64,000 nucleotides of DNA, from assembly GCF_052119645.1 (NCBI RefSeq), contig NZ_JBGQOM010000001.1, forward strand, positions 372,001 through 436,000, given 5' to 3'. Of this stretch, positions 52,463-61,676 are shown in pieces; position 1 is the first letter of the stretch; each line of letters opens with the position of its first letter. This stretch comes from Paraglaciecola sp030730205 (GTDB lineage: Bacteria; Pseudomonadota; Gammaproteobacteria; Enterobacterales; Alteromonadaceae). The notes under the pieces were generated by a model, which was not told where the DNA came from, did no database searches, and worked only from the letters and a program-made list of their open reading frames with translations. The position numbers and the translations under genes were made by a program.

Positions 52463-53126
52463 TAGTTCACCACCTCGAGACCGTGAGGAGTTATTAGAAC
52501 GTGCCCAACAGATAGCGGGACTAACCTTAGGCGAGTTGGCAAGTATGGTTAATGTCAAAGTGCCAAGTAATTTTAAAAGGGAAAAGGGCTGGACAGGTCA
52601 ATTACTTGAACTCTATTTAGGCGCCAACGCGGGCTCTAAAAGCCAACAAGATTTTGCCTCCCTTGGGATTGAACTTAAAACCATCCCCATCGATTTACAA
52701 GGCAAACCCTTAGAAACCACCTACGTTTGTTATGCCCATTTAACCCAAATAGCCGGTATAGAATGGCACAATTGCAACGTTAAAAATAAGCTTAGCCAAG
52801 TGCTGTGGGTGCCGATTGATGGCCGACGAGATGTCGCCCCTAAAGATCGCATGATCGCCACGCCTTTTTTGTGGACGGCTAATGCGCAACAAGAGCAACA
52901 GTTGCGCCAAGACTGGGAAGAATTAATGGAGTATATCGCCCTGGGTAAAATCGAAAAAATTACCGCACGTCATGGGCAATATCTGCAACTGAGACCCAAG
53001 GCTGCAGATGGCAAAGCCTTAACCGACGCCATTGGTCCACATGGCTCGGTGATCCAAACACGACCTCGCGGGTTTTATTTACGTAAAGAATTTACTCACG
53101 CTATTTTATCTGCGGTGTTTAACTAG
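52452..53126 (+). CDS. mutH: DNA mismatch repair endonuclease MutH
   Basis: A 224-residue endonuclease that nicks the unmethylated strand at GATC after mismatch recognition. The catalytic residues are in FASLGIELKTIPIDLQG (the D...E-x-K pattern of MutH), with LGANAGSKSQQDFASLG just upstream. Length matches E. coli MutH (229). Its presence implies Dam-directed repair. It starts inside the end of the YhhN-like gene. rppH lies on the other strand nearby, conserved with E. coli. Confidence 0.96.
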   Translation: MLFSSSPPRDREELLERAQQIAGLTLGELASMVNVKVPSNFKREKGWTGQLLELYLGANAGSKSQQDFASLGIELKTIPIDLQGKPLETTYVCYAHLTQIAGIEWHNCNVKNKLSQVLWVPIDGRRDVAPKDRMIATPFLWTANAQQEQQLRQDWEELMEYIALGKIEKITARHGQYLQLRPKAADGKALTDAIGPHGSVIQTRPRGFYLRKEFTHAILSAVFN

Positions 53127-53387
53127 ACTTTTCGATAATCTATCAGAGCCTGATGTACTAGGACCTTACACGACGCTAGGCAAATCAACGCCTCCGAATG
53201 AGCTGTTAGCCCTTATATAAGGTCATGATGATAGTGAATATAACAATTAATGCACACAGTTAGACAATACCTTGAATTACTATATGGTTATGTCAACCAA
53301 CAAGCATTGTCGGCTAAAAACTGGCACACAGTAGCCACTGCCTTTGGTTAGTCAAATCGCCAAGTGCACAATAATAAGGTTAACGAC

Positions 53388-55142
53388 ATGCTTGAAGTCA
53401 CCAACAAAACCGATTTAAACATCCTAACCGCCACGGTGGCGTATCAAATACTCACTGGTTTTGATAAAAGTTTTCGGTGGTATTGTCGAATCACCGGCGG
53501 TGCTCAGCAACGGTTCGAGCAAGGCGAATGGCAGGCCACTCAGCAAGCAGTAAAAGAACGTATCACTATCTACGAACAAAGTTTGTCAGCTGCAGTGAGT
53601 GATATCTACCACCATGTCTTCCCCTTGCAACAAAACCATGCGTTTTGGCAAGGGCTCAAAAGTGCTTATTTGAAACTGCTCGATGAACATCCTCAATTTG
53701 AATTAGCGGAAACCTTTTATAACTCTGTAATTGGGCGGATTTTCAAACATCAAGTTATCGATAATTCTGTGATGTTTATCTTGCCTAGCCGCTGTTTTTT
53801 AGCCGGTCATTATCGTGCAAAAGTGGTTAACAGTTTTGATACCACCGGCACGGTTAGAAACCTGTTAGACGATATTTTTAAGACGTATCGATTTAACCTT
53901 GATTTTGCTCACAAAGAACATGATCTTGCTTTAGTAGAGCAAGTGATTCGACAACATTTAAGCCGCCAACAACTTGCCAGCATTCATACTATTGAGATGT
54001 TAAAGCCGGTATTTTATCGCAGTAAATCTGCTTATTTGGTGGGCCGAATCTGCATGCCTGAGCAAACGATCCCTTTTGTTATTGCCTTAATGTTAGACCA
54101 ACAAAAGCAACTGCAAATTGACGCTATTTTGTTAGAGCCTGCAGATCTCAGTGTTATTTTTGGTTTTGCCCGCGCCTATTTTATGGCCGATACTCAACAT
54201 CCTGCAGAAGTTGTCGCATTTTTGCATGAGCTTCTTCCTAACAAAAAACATTTCGAATTATACATTTCCCTTGGATTATACAAACACGGCAAAACCGTTT
54301 TTTATCGTAACTTTTTACAACACATGGATCACAGCGACGATCAGTTTACTTTTGCACCTGGCATACGAGGACTAGTGATGTCAGTGTTTCATCTGCCATC
54401 TTACGGGGTGGTATTTAAAATTATTAAAGACCACTTTCCCGAAAGCAAAAAAGTCACTCGTGAGCGGGTTAAGGAATGCTATCGACTGGTCAAAATGACA
54501 GATCGGGTGGGCCGCATGGCCGACACACACGAATATATGAATTTTCGTTTACCCTTAAATCGGATGGTTCCTGCCTTATTGCAAGAACTCCAAGAAGAAT
54601 GCGCGGGTAGCATCGAAGTCACCTCAGAGGCTGTGATCATCAAACATTTGTATATAGAACGTAAGATGACCCCGCTGAATCTGTACTTAGAGCAAGAGAC
54701 CGACCCCGATAAAATACGCCACGCCATTGATGAACTGGGTTTGTGCATTAAACAAATCGCCGCAGCCAACATCTTTGCTGGTGACATGCTACACAAAAAT
54801 TTTGGAATTACCCGCCATGGCCGAGTAATATTTTATGATTACGATGAGATTTGTTACATGCACGAAAGAGAGTTTCGATTATTGCCCCGCTCTGACGACC
54901 CATATGCACTCGACACCTTATCTGTAGGACCAACAGACGTCTTCCCCGAACAATTTGAACATTTTATTGTGGGTAAAAAACACCTTAAACTATTACTCAA
55001 AGAGTTACACGGGGATTTGATGACACAAGCGTTTTGGTTAGGCGCCCAAGAAAAGGCCAAAACCAGAGAAGTACAATATTTTTGGCCCTACTCAGAAGCA
55101 AAACGACTGATCAATCAAACCCTAACGCATTCAACTTTGTAG
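53388..55142 (+). CDS. aceK: Isocitrate dehydrogenase kinase/phosphatase
   Basis: A 584-residue AceK, close to E. coli (578). It phosphorylates and dephosphorylates isocitrate dehydrogenase to divert carbon into the glyoxylate shunt. The kinase core is visible in AGDMLHKNFGITRHGRVIFY followed by DYDEICYM, with the catalytic aspartates. ATG 53388 is chosen because AAGG lies 8 bases before it; the open frame begins 24 bases earlier at a GTG. Unlike in E. coli it is not next to aceB and aceA. Confidence 0.95.
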   Translation: MLEVTNKTDLNILTATVAYQILTGFDKSFRWYCRITGGAQQRFEQGEWQATQQAVKERITIYEQSLSAAVSDIYHHVFPLQQNHAFWQGLKSAYLKLLDEHPQFELAETFYNSVIGRIFKHQVIDNSVMFILPSRCFLAGHYRAKVVNSFDTTGTVRNLLDDIFKTYRFNLDFAHKEHDLALVEQVIRQHLSRQQLASIHTIEMLKPVFYRSKSAYLVGRICMPEQTIPFVIALMLDQQKQLQIDAILLEPADLSVIFGFARAYFMADTQHPAEVVAFLHELLPNKKHFELYISLGLYKHGKTVFYRNFLQHMDHSDDQFTFAPGIRGLVMSVFHLPSYGVVFKIIKDHFPESKKVTRERVKECYRLVKMTDRVGRMADTHEYMNFRLPLNRMVPALLQELQEECAGSIEVTSEAVIIKHLYIERKMTPLNLYLEQETDPDKIRHAIDELGLCIKQIAAANIFAGDMLHKNFGITRHGRVIFYDYDEICYMHEREFRLLPRSDDPYALDTLSVGPTDVFPEQFEHFIVGKKHLKLLLKELHGDLMTQAFWLGAQEKAKTREVQYFWPYSEAKRLINQTLTHSTL

Positions 55143-55151
55143 GAGCGGGAA

Positions 55152-55541
55152 TCAAATTAAAGCCAGTATCAACAGCCCTACAGAGCAGAAAAAACCGACG
55201 CTCCAACAGATGCTGCGAACAAGGTGATAGTTAAACCAGTAGCATAATAAATAGGCGATGCGCGCCACGACAAAGGCTACACACAAATATTGTGCGATGG
55301 GCCCAACTTGATTGAGTGCGATTAATGCCAACGCACCAGGCATAAACATGATCAAGGCTTCAAAACAATTTTCATGGGCGGCTTTAGCCCGAGCACCAAA
55401 ACCAAGCAAAGCATTTTGTTGACTACGAGGATGGCGGTTATCATAGCCGCCTTGTTGCTTATTTTGCGCCAACGCTAAAGGGGCTTTAGCTAAAATAGGC
55501 ATGATGGTCGCAATGAGCAAGCAAGTTAATATGAGGGTCAT
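55152..55541 (-). CDS. MAPEG family membrane protein (second copy)
   Basis: A 129-residue protein with four hydrophobic segments. The signature ALLGFGARAKAAHENCFEAL contains the conserved R...N/E residues of MAPEG. ATG 55541 is used because GGAGG sits 6 bases before it; the frame extends to 55622, but those residues are not family-like. It converges with aceK, only 9 bases apart. It shares only the fold with the copy at 3332-3751. Confidence 0.86.
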   Translation of the reverse strand: MTLILTCLLIATIMPILAKAPLALAQNKQQGGYDNRHPRSQQNALLGFGARAKAAHENCFEALIMFMPGALALIALNQVGPIAQYLCVAFVVARIAYLLCYWFNYHLVRSICWSVGFFCSVGLLILALI

Positions 55542-55752
55542 AATGGTCCTCCAGCGTTCCGAAAATGGTAAAAACGCATGATGAATTAGCCCAAGCAGAA
55601 TTGAAAGCAAATTTGTATTCACGCCGTTTTACCCAAGACCGTCGCTTTCCTGCATATTGATAAAACGTTATAGTCCCAAGTCTTTGAAACAAGCGCTATT
55701 ATTCGTCGCAAACAGCGATACGTAAGATAAGAATGAAAGGAATGAAAGTAAC

Positions 55753-57804
55753 ATGCTGAATTTGAAACGTTTGTATCAAATCACCTCAGACAATAGCTTA
55801 TCTTTCTCGCAAAAAATGGAATCTTTACTGCAACTAGGCAGTAGCTATTATAAATTAGAGCTCGGTATCATTAGTGAAATAAGCGGTGAGGTCTACACTG
55901 TGCGTCATGCTGTTTCACCGGACAATGCCCTGCTTCTAGGTACGACGTTTCCAGTATGCGATACCTATTGTGTTCATACCCTTGCAACTAATGAGGCCCT
56001 GTCGTTTCATCACGCTGGCAAAAGTCGCATTGCCCAACATCCTTGCTATCAAAATTTTGGCTTAGAGAGTTATATAGGCGCCCCACTGCTAGTTGAGGGA
56101 GAACGTTTTGGCACCATTAATTTTTCTTCAAGCACCCCTCGTACCTCCCCTTTTAGTGAAGAAGAGCATGATTTTATCGAACTATTAGCTCATTGGGCTG
56201 GTAATGAAATAGCCCGCCATGAAAAAATCACCCTATTGCAGGCTCAGCAAAAAAAGATGGCCCGTCAGCAACATATACTCGAACAAATGGGCCAACTGGC
56301 TGGCGTTGGCGCATGGGAAGTGGATTTAATTACTAACAAAGCGTATTGGTCACAAGTGACCAAACAAATTCATGAAGTACCCTCAGATTATGAACCGCAA
56401 TTGAGCTCGGCAATCAATTTCTACAAAGAAGGAGAGAATCGTCAACGCCTCAGTAATTTAGTCAACAGGGCGATTGAAAAAGGCGGGCACTTTTCTGGCG
56501 AATTTGAAATTATCACACACAAGGGCAATACAAAATGGGTAGCGAGCAAAGGTAGGGCTGAATTAGAAAATGGCCAATGCGTGAGGCTTATTGGCGCATT
56601 TCAAGATATTACCGAGCAGGTTTATTATCGTGAACAACTCGAAAATCGGCATAAAGAATTAAGCTTAGCACTAGAAGCACGAGGCTTGTTTTTAGCCAAT
56701 ATGAGTCACGAAATTCGCACGCCTATCAATGGGGTGCTAGGCATGTTACAGATATTACAAGACTCACCACTGACCGAAAAACAACAACATTTTTTGAATT
56801 TGGCCAAAGACAGCGGCTTGTCTTTACTTGGCATCGTTAACGACATATTAGATTTTACAAAGGTTGACTCAGGTAAGCTAAATTTAGAAATTATTCCAAT
56901 TAAGCTACATTCCTTACTCAATAGCTGCATTGATGTTTTTATGCCAAGAGCAGGGGATAAATCCATCAAGGTGAGCAAGGACTTTAACATTAGCGATGAT
57001 ATGATCATCCTCAGTGATCCAACTCGTTTGAGGCAGATATGTTCTAATTTAGTCTCTAATGCCATCAAGTTTACGCATCAAGGTGGTATTGATATCCATG
57101 TTCAACTAACGCCATTAAATACTGAAAAGGCTCGTTTAACGCTTACCGTTAAAGACAGCGGCATTGGCATAAGCGAAGCGCAACTCGCCACCTTATTTCA
57201 ACCTTTTAATCAGGCGGATGTGTCAACGACTCGAAAATTTGGTGGCACTGGTCTGGGTTTGTCTATCACCAAACACTTATGCAAATTAATGAATGGCGAT
57301 GTGACCGTGCAAAGTGCTGTTGATGGTGGCAGTGTGTTTCAAGCATCGATTGAAGTCACCTTGCCACAAACAAATCAGATCAATAAGACTAAAGCTAGCC
57401 TTATCCACCAAACAAAAACGCTTAGCCAATTGAAAGTATTAGTGGTTGAAGATAACGAAATTAACCAAGTTGTGGTGGGTGAGATGTTGAAACAACATAA
57501 AATCGAATTTGACATTGCTGCTGATGGCCTTGAAGCCTTAGCCATTTTGCAGCATGAAGCAAAACAAAGCCGGTTTTATTCCTTAGTGTTGATGGATTGT
57601 CAAATGCCCAACATGGATGGCTATGAAGCCACAAAGCATATTCGACAATTACCCGAACCTCTTGCCAGCTTGCCCATTGTAGCGCTAACTGCAAATGCCC
57701 TTACTGGTGAAAAAGAAAAATGCCTCGCCTGTGGTATGAGTGATTATTTGAGCAAACCCATTGAGCAAGACATGCTTCATGCCCTGCTGCAAAGATTTGC
57801 GTAA
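55753..57804 (+). CDS. Hybrid sensor histidine kinase (GAF-PAS-HisKA-HATPase-REC)
   Basis: A 683-residue soluble hybrid kinase. A GAF domain (about 15-150) with ESYIGAPLLVEGERFGTINF is followed by PAS (about 175-290), HisKA with the phosphohistidine in ANMSHEIRTPINGVLG, an ATPase domain with DSGIGISEAQL and FGGTGLGLSI, and a receiver with VVEDNEINQVVV and LMDCQMPNMDGYEA. No membrane segment, so it senses a cytosolic cue. No cognate regulator is adjacent. Confidence 0.94.
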   Translation: MLNLKRLYQITSDNSLSFSQKMESLLQLGSSYYKLELGIISEISGEVYTVRHAVSPDNALLLGTTFPVCDTYCVHTLATNEALSFHHAGKSRIAQHPCYQNFGLESYIGAPLLVEGERFGTINFSSSTPRTSPFSEEEHDFIELLAHWAGNEIARHEKITLLQAQQKKMARQQHILEQMGQLAGVGAWEVDLITNKAYWSQVTKQIHEVPSDYEPQLSSAINFYKEGENRQRLSNLVNRAIEKGGHFSGEFEIITHKGNTKWVASKGRAELENGQCVRLIGAFQDITEQVYYREQLENRHKELSLALEARGLFLANMSHEIRTPINGVLGMLQILQDSPLTEKQQHFLNLAKDSGLSLLGIVNDILDFTKVDSGKLNLEIIPIKLHSLLNSCIDVFMPRAGDKSIKVSKDFNISDDMIILSDPTRLRQICSNLVSNAIKFTHQGGIDIHVQLTPLNTEKARLTLTVKDSGIGISEAQLATLFQPFNQADVSTTRKFGGTGLGLSITKHLCKLMNGDVTVQSAVDGGSVFQASIEVTLPQTNQINKTKASLIHQTKTLSQLKVLVVEDNEINQVVVGEMLKQHKIEFDIAADGLEALAILQHEAKQSRFYSLVLMDCQMPNMDGYEATKHIRQLPEPLASLPIVALTANALTGEKEKCLACGMSDYLSKPIEQDMLHALLQRFA

Positions 57805-57844
57805 CCAAGCGCAAAAACACTGACTTGTTAAAGGTAGTCAAACA

Positions 57845-58558
57845 ATGTCTTCATTATTAATGGTTATTTTAGTCACATCGTTGGCCGGCTTAGGCATGCC
57901 CTTGGGCGGACTGTTGGCCAAACTTGAACATTTTCAATCTGATTGGCTAGCGCAAGAGTTTCGCCACGGTGTCATGGCATTTGGTGGCGGCGCTTTACTA
58001 TCAGCGGTTGGCTTAGTGTTAGTGCCTGAAAGCATCGAATACGTATCTATGACACAGGCAACACTCTATTTTTTAGGGGGGAGCTTCGCTTTTATGGGCT
58101 TAGATATTTGGTTAAGAAAAACCAATACGCCTGCCAGCCAATTGGCCGCGATGTTAGCTGACTTTATTCCAGAATCTATTGCGCTTGGTGCAGCCATCGC
58201 ACTTGATAGCCCTAGCAGTTATCTGCTGGCTGGTTTAATCTCCCTACAAAACATTCCTGAAGGATTTAATGCCTACCGCGAGTTGCGCTCCTCACCTCAG
58301 TTTAGTCCAGCAAAGATTTTAATTGTGTTTACCTTACTCGCCTTATTAGGGCCTATTGCAGGAGTAAGTGGTTATGTGTGGTTAACCGATTACCACCATA
58401 TTGTCTCAGCCATCATGTTATTTGCCTCTGGCGGCATTTTGTATTCCATATTTCAAGACATTGCTCCTCAAGTAAAACTGGAAAAACATTGGTTTCCTCC
58501 CATGGGAGCGGTGTTTGGCTTTTTACTAGGCATGTTAGGGTATATGTTGGTGCATTAG
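57845..58558 (+). CDS. ZIP-family metal transporter-like protein
   Basis: A 237-residue membrane protein with seven or eight hydrophobic segments. AFGGGALLSAVGLVLVPES and DFIPESIALGAAIALDSPSS followed by LISLQNIPEGFNAYREL match the ZIP fold, with the helix IV and V signatures (P-E-S and N-I-P-E-G) that hold metal ligands. Probably imports zinc or another divalent cation. Its stop overlaps the GTG start of the next gene by one base (TAGTG). Confidence 0.86.
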   Translation: MSSLLMVILVTSLAGLGMPLGGLLAKLEHFQSDWLAQEFRHGVMAFGGGALLSAVGLVLVPESIEYVSMTQATLYFLGGSFAFMGLDIWLRKTNTPASQLAAMLADFIPESIALGAAIALDSPSSYLLAGLISLQNIPEGFNAYRELRSSPQFSPAKILIVFTLLALLGPIAGVSGYVWLTDYHHIVSAIMLFASGGILYSIFQDIAPQVKLEKHWFPPMGAVFGFLLGMLGYMLVH

Positions 58559-59514
58559 TGGAAAGAAAAACATTGATCACATCCACCAGAAACTTAGCCC
58601 AGCTTTTCGCCACGTTAGAGGTCAAAGAGGCATCACCTCAATACAGTCTAGATTTAGCTTGGCCAAACTCACATAACATTAGCGTTTCTATCAAGCGAGA
58701 TGACTTGCTACACCCTATTATTTCAGGCAATAAATGGCGAAAACTGAAATATTCGCTAGCGCAAATATTGGGTAGCAGAACACTCCACATCGTCAGTTTT
58801 GGTGGTGGCTTTTCTAATCATCTGCACGCATTAGGCTTTTGTTGTCACCGGCTCAACATACGTTTTACTGCGATTGTGCGAGGCGACTACTCGGCTAATC
58901 CCAGCCCTATGTTGCACGATCTACAAATGTGGCAAACTGATATTCAATATGTCAATAAAATAACCTATCAACAGCGCGAGTCCCCTGCCTATTTGACTCT
59001 GTTGCACCAACAGTACCCAAATGCTTTAATCATTCCAGAGGGCGGTTCAAATAAATTGGCTTTGCAAGGTGTGGCTGAGATTATCAGCGAATTAGACCAA
59101 CATTATGATTATATTATCGCGCCAGTTGCCAGTGGCGGTACATTGGCAGGGCTAATCAAAGCCACCGCACACAGCGCAACTCATATTCTGGGTATTGCCG
59201 CGTTAAAAGGTCAAGGTTATTTGGAAGAACACGTGCAGGCTTTGCTACCACAAACCTATCAACACTGGGGCATATGCCATGACTATCATTTTGGTGGCTA
59301 TGCTAAACGTTCTAACGAACTCGTGGATTTTTGCAACGATTTTTATCACCAAACACGCATTGAAATTGAACCTATCTATAGTGGTAAGCTGATGTATGCG
59401 GTGAAAGACTTAATCAACAGAAATTATTTCAACAAAGGCAGTCGCTTGTTAATTTTGCATACTGGCGGATTGCAAGGTAGCCGCGCAATTGGGCAGCGTG
59501 CATCAATTTTGTGA
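58558..59514 (+). CDS. D-cysteine desulfhydrase / ACC deaminase-like PLP enzyme
   Basis: A 318-residue fold-type II PLP enzyme. The PLP lysine is in IISGNKWRKLKYSLAQ; SFGGGFSNHLHALGF and IIPEGGSNKLALQGVAEI are the family blocks. Both D-cysteine desulfhydrase and aminocyclopropane-carboxylate deaminase share these; sequence alone does not choose. It starts at GTG 58558, overlapping the ZIP stop by one base, so it should be translated by re-initiation. The frame is open further upstream inside the ZIP gene but is not protein-like there. Confidence 0.88.
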   Translation: MERKTLITSTRNLAQLFATLEVKEASPQYSLDLAWPNSHNISVSIKRDDLLHPIISGNKWRKLKYSLAQILGSRTLHIVSFGGGFSNHLHALGFCCHRLNIRFTAIVRGDYSANPSPMLHDLQMWQTDIQYVNKITYQQRESPAYLTLLHQQYPNALIIPEGGSNKLALQGVAEIISELDQHYDYIIAPVASGGTLAGLIKATAHSATHILGIAALKGQGYLEEHVQALLPQTYQHWGICHDYHFGGYAKRSNELVDFCNDFYHQTRIEIEPIYSGKLMYAVKDLINRNYFNKGSRLLILHTGGLQGSRAIGQRASIL

Positions 59515-59583
59515 CTTGCTAAATTTGCCTTTGTCCTTGTAAGCTAGCCACCTACTTTTTAAAAATCATTCAGGGAAGACATC

Positions 59584-60546
59584 ATGCTCAAACGTCAGCG
59601 ATTTCACGCCATTATATTATTCGTCTTAACCTTAGTAATAACAGCCTGCGCGTCTCAAGCCCCATCACCAACAAACACTACATTGCGTTTACCTACGCCA
59701 CTTTACGGCCATGCTGTTGCCAACAATGGTAAACATATATTTGTCCTTGGTGGGGCAAATAAAGAGGGGTTTTCAAGAGATATCGTGATTATTGAACCTG
59801 CTACTCAATCTGTTACGCAATTAAAAGATAAACTGTTACCTAGGCGATATCATTCAGCGGTGTGGGATGGTGCTGACTTAATTTATGTGCTTGGCGGCGT
59901 CTCTAATTGGAAAAATCGTAGCAGACTCCAACCTTTAGTCGAGGTGTATAACATTCGCACTCAAGAAGTGAAGATAATTGGTGAGATGCCCGTTCCACGG
60001 CGCTTTGGCAGTGCGGTTCTTCTTGATGGAAAAATAGTAGTCAGCGGTGGCGGGGTCTGGTCTCGTCAAACGCGCAACAAACTTGTCCCTACCAATACGG
60101 TAGCCATTTACGATATTAACAATGATAGTTGGAAAAAAGGCGCAGACCTACCTGACAAAGAAAGTACTAGAGCTGTTGTACTAGGTGAACATATTTATAC
60201 CGTTGGCGGTTTTAACGGTAAAACGCCCTCTAGTCATTTTTACCGTTATGATTTAGCACTCGATAGTTGGACTGAACTTGCTGAGCTTCCTCAGCCTTTG
60301 AGCGCCCATTCAGCCGTCGCCAGCAAAAGTAAAATCTACACCTTTGGCGATTACACAAACTTAAATAGTGCTTACGTTTTTGATGCGACGTCCAGCACTT
60401 GGCAACTCGCTCCTTTTACCTTGGAGGCGAGTCGTCACAATGCAGCCACCATTTTGAATGGAAACATCTATGTGCTAGGGGGAACAATAGGTTCTAATGG
60501 ACCTTTTTTAGATACAATCCAAATATTTCCTGTGAATGAAAACTGA
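59584..60546 (+). CDS. Kelch-repeat lipoprotein
   Basis: A 320-residue exported protein with lipobox ITAC after a hydrophobic signal, so membrane-anchored. It has about six kelch repeats with the paired glycines (FVLGGANKEGFS, IYVLGGVSNWKN, YTVGGFNGKTPSS, IYVLGGTIGSNG), forming one beta-propeller. Its stop (TGATG) overlaps pnuC by one base, tying it to NAD salvage. It could process or capture a nicotinamide-containing compound, but that is conjecture; sialic acid mutarotase NanM has the same architecture. Confidence 0.85.
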   Translation: MLKRQRFHAIILFVLTLVITACASQAPSPTNTTLRLPTPLYGHAVANNGKHIFVLGGANKEGFSRDIVIIEPATQSVTQLKDKLLPRRYHSAVWDGADLIYVLGGVSNWKNRSRLQPLVEVYNIRTQEVKIIGEMPVPRRFGSAVLLDGKIVVSGGGVWSRQTRNKLVPTNTVAIYDINNDSWKKGADLPDKESTRAVVLGEHIYTVGGFNGKTPSSHFYRYDLALDSWTELAELPQPLSAHSAVASKSKIYTFGDYTNLNSAYVFDATSSTWQLAPFTLEASRHNAATILNGNIYVLGGTIGSNGPFLDTIQIFPVNEN

Positions 60547-61172
60547 TGAATTTTACTGAATGGTTTCAAGGTTTTGCCGGCGCCTCAGAACTTGAATGGA
60601 TAGCGACGGTTGCAGGCTTTTTGTGTGTTTATTTACTTATTCAACGCAGTATATGGAGCTTTGCCTTTGGCCTTGTTCAAGTTTCAATTTACACGTGGAT
60701 TTTTTACGATGTGAAACTGTATTCTGATATGGCACTGCAGCTGTTTTATATCGGCTTTCAATTTTATGGCTGGTTTATCTGGCGTCGTTCACAACAAGAG
60801 CATGGAGAGGTTATCGTCAATCGCGGAAGTACCGTTGAATATACATCGTGGATGGGTGCGGTAATTATTGGAACAATAATAGTGGGTTACTTCATGAACA
60901 ATAATACCGATGCGAGCCTTCCCTACCCTGATGCTTTTACAACATGTGCAAGTTTGGCCGCACAGTGGTTGCTGTCACATAAAAAATTATTGAATTGGGC
61001 CTTTTGGATTGTTGTTGATATTGTTGCCATAGGCATATATTGGCACAAGCAATTGTACCCAACCTCGCTGCTGTATTTGTGCTTTTTAGTCATGGCGATT
61101 ATTGGGCAAATACAATGGTACACATCTTGGCGAAATACCACCAATACCGTATCGAATGCAGCGCCAGCATAA
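60546..61172 (+). CDS. pnuC: Nicotinamide riboside transporter PnuC
   Basis: A 208-residue inner-membrane protein with seven hydrophobic segments. QRSIWSFAFGLVQVSIYTWI and LQLFYIGFQFYGWFIWRRSQ are the PnuC signatures, as is LNWAFWIVVDIVAIGIYWHK. PnuC imports nicotinamide riboside, which the kinase two genes on phosphorylates and traps. The start overlaps the kelch gene; the stop is directly next to the NMN adenylyltransferase ATG. Confidence 0.95.
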   Translation: MNFTEWFQGFAGASELEWIATVAGFLCVYLLIQRSIWSFAFGLVQVSIYTWIFYDVKLYSDMALQLFYIGFQFYGWFIWRRSQQEHGEVIVNRGSTVEYTSWMGAVIIGTIIVGYFMNNNTDASLPYPDAFTTCASLAAQWLLSHKKLLNWAFWIVVDIVAIGIYWHKQLYPTSLLYLCFLVMAIIGQIQWYTSWRNTTNTVSNAAPA

Positions 61173-61676
61173 ATGACAGCAGGCTTTACCCTCGGCAAAT
61201 TTGCCCCCTTACATAAGGGTCATCAGTTTCTCATCGAGTCAGCCCTAGCTAACGTTGATAGGTTAGTAGTGGTGATCTATGCCTGTGATGAATTACCGCA
61301 ATGTGATGTAAGGACAAGAGCATCGTGGATTGCACGGCTTTATCCGCAGGTGGATCTAGTTTTGGCTTCTAATGGCCCAAAAGAAACCGGATATACCCCC
61401 GAGATAATCGCCAGCCAAGAGCAATACTTATTGGGACTACTGGCGGAATACCGCTTCGATAGTTTTTTCAGTAGTGAACCTTATGGTGAGCACATTAGTA
61501 AAGCTTTTAGCTGTAGGAATGTCCAAGTCGATTGCAACAGATTACAGGTCCCCATTAGCGCAAGCATGATCAGAGATAACCTGCCGAGGTATCAGGACTT
61601 TTTGTCACCACTGGTATTCAATGATTTAATGAACGCTAGAGCCATCACACTTTTCAATCATAAAGTAGAGTCATGA
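61173..61676 (+). CDS. NMN adenylyltransferase, NadR N-terminal enzymatic domain as separate gene
   Basis: A 167-residue nucleotidyltransferase. LGKFAPLHKGHQFLIESALA carries the H-x-G-H motif and VPISASMIRDNLPRYQ the I-S-x-x-x-R motif, matching the NadR NMN-adenylyltransferase domain. It joins NMN and ATP to give NAD. The DNA-binding domain of enterobacterial NadR is absent, so it should not repress transcription. Its last four bases (ATGA) overlap the kinase gene, so the enzyme pair is expressed together. Confidence 0.92.
   Translation: MTAGFTLGKFAPLHKGHQFLIESALANVDRLVVVIYACDELPQCDVRTRASWIARLYPQVDLVLASNGPKETGYTPEIIASQEQYLLGLLAEYRFDSFFSSEPYGEHISKAFSCRNVQVDCNRLQVPISASMIRDNLPRYQDFLSPLVFNDLMNARAITLFNHKVES

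Noticed and set aside
53250..53351. A 33-codon frame (MHTVRQYLELLYGYVNQQ...) upstream of aceK, possible leader peptide
   Set aside because: No ribosome site precedes its ATG and it lacks the repeated codons or hairpins of attenuation leaders. It is best treated as untranslated sequence unless conserved.
58378..58557. N-terminal extension of the desulfhydrase-like gene inside the ZIP gene
   Set aside because: The sequence is an out-of-frame reading of the ZIP membrane helices; the overlap start at GTG 58558 gives a full-length family member.
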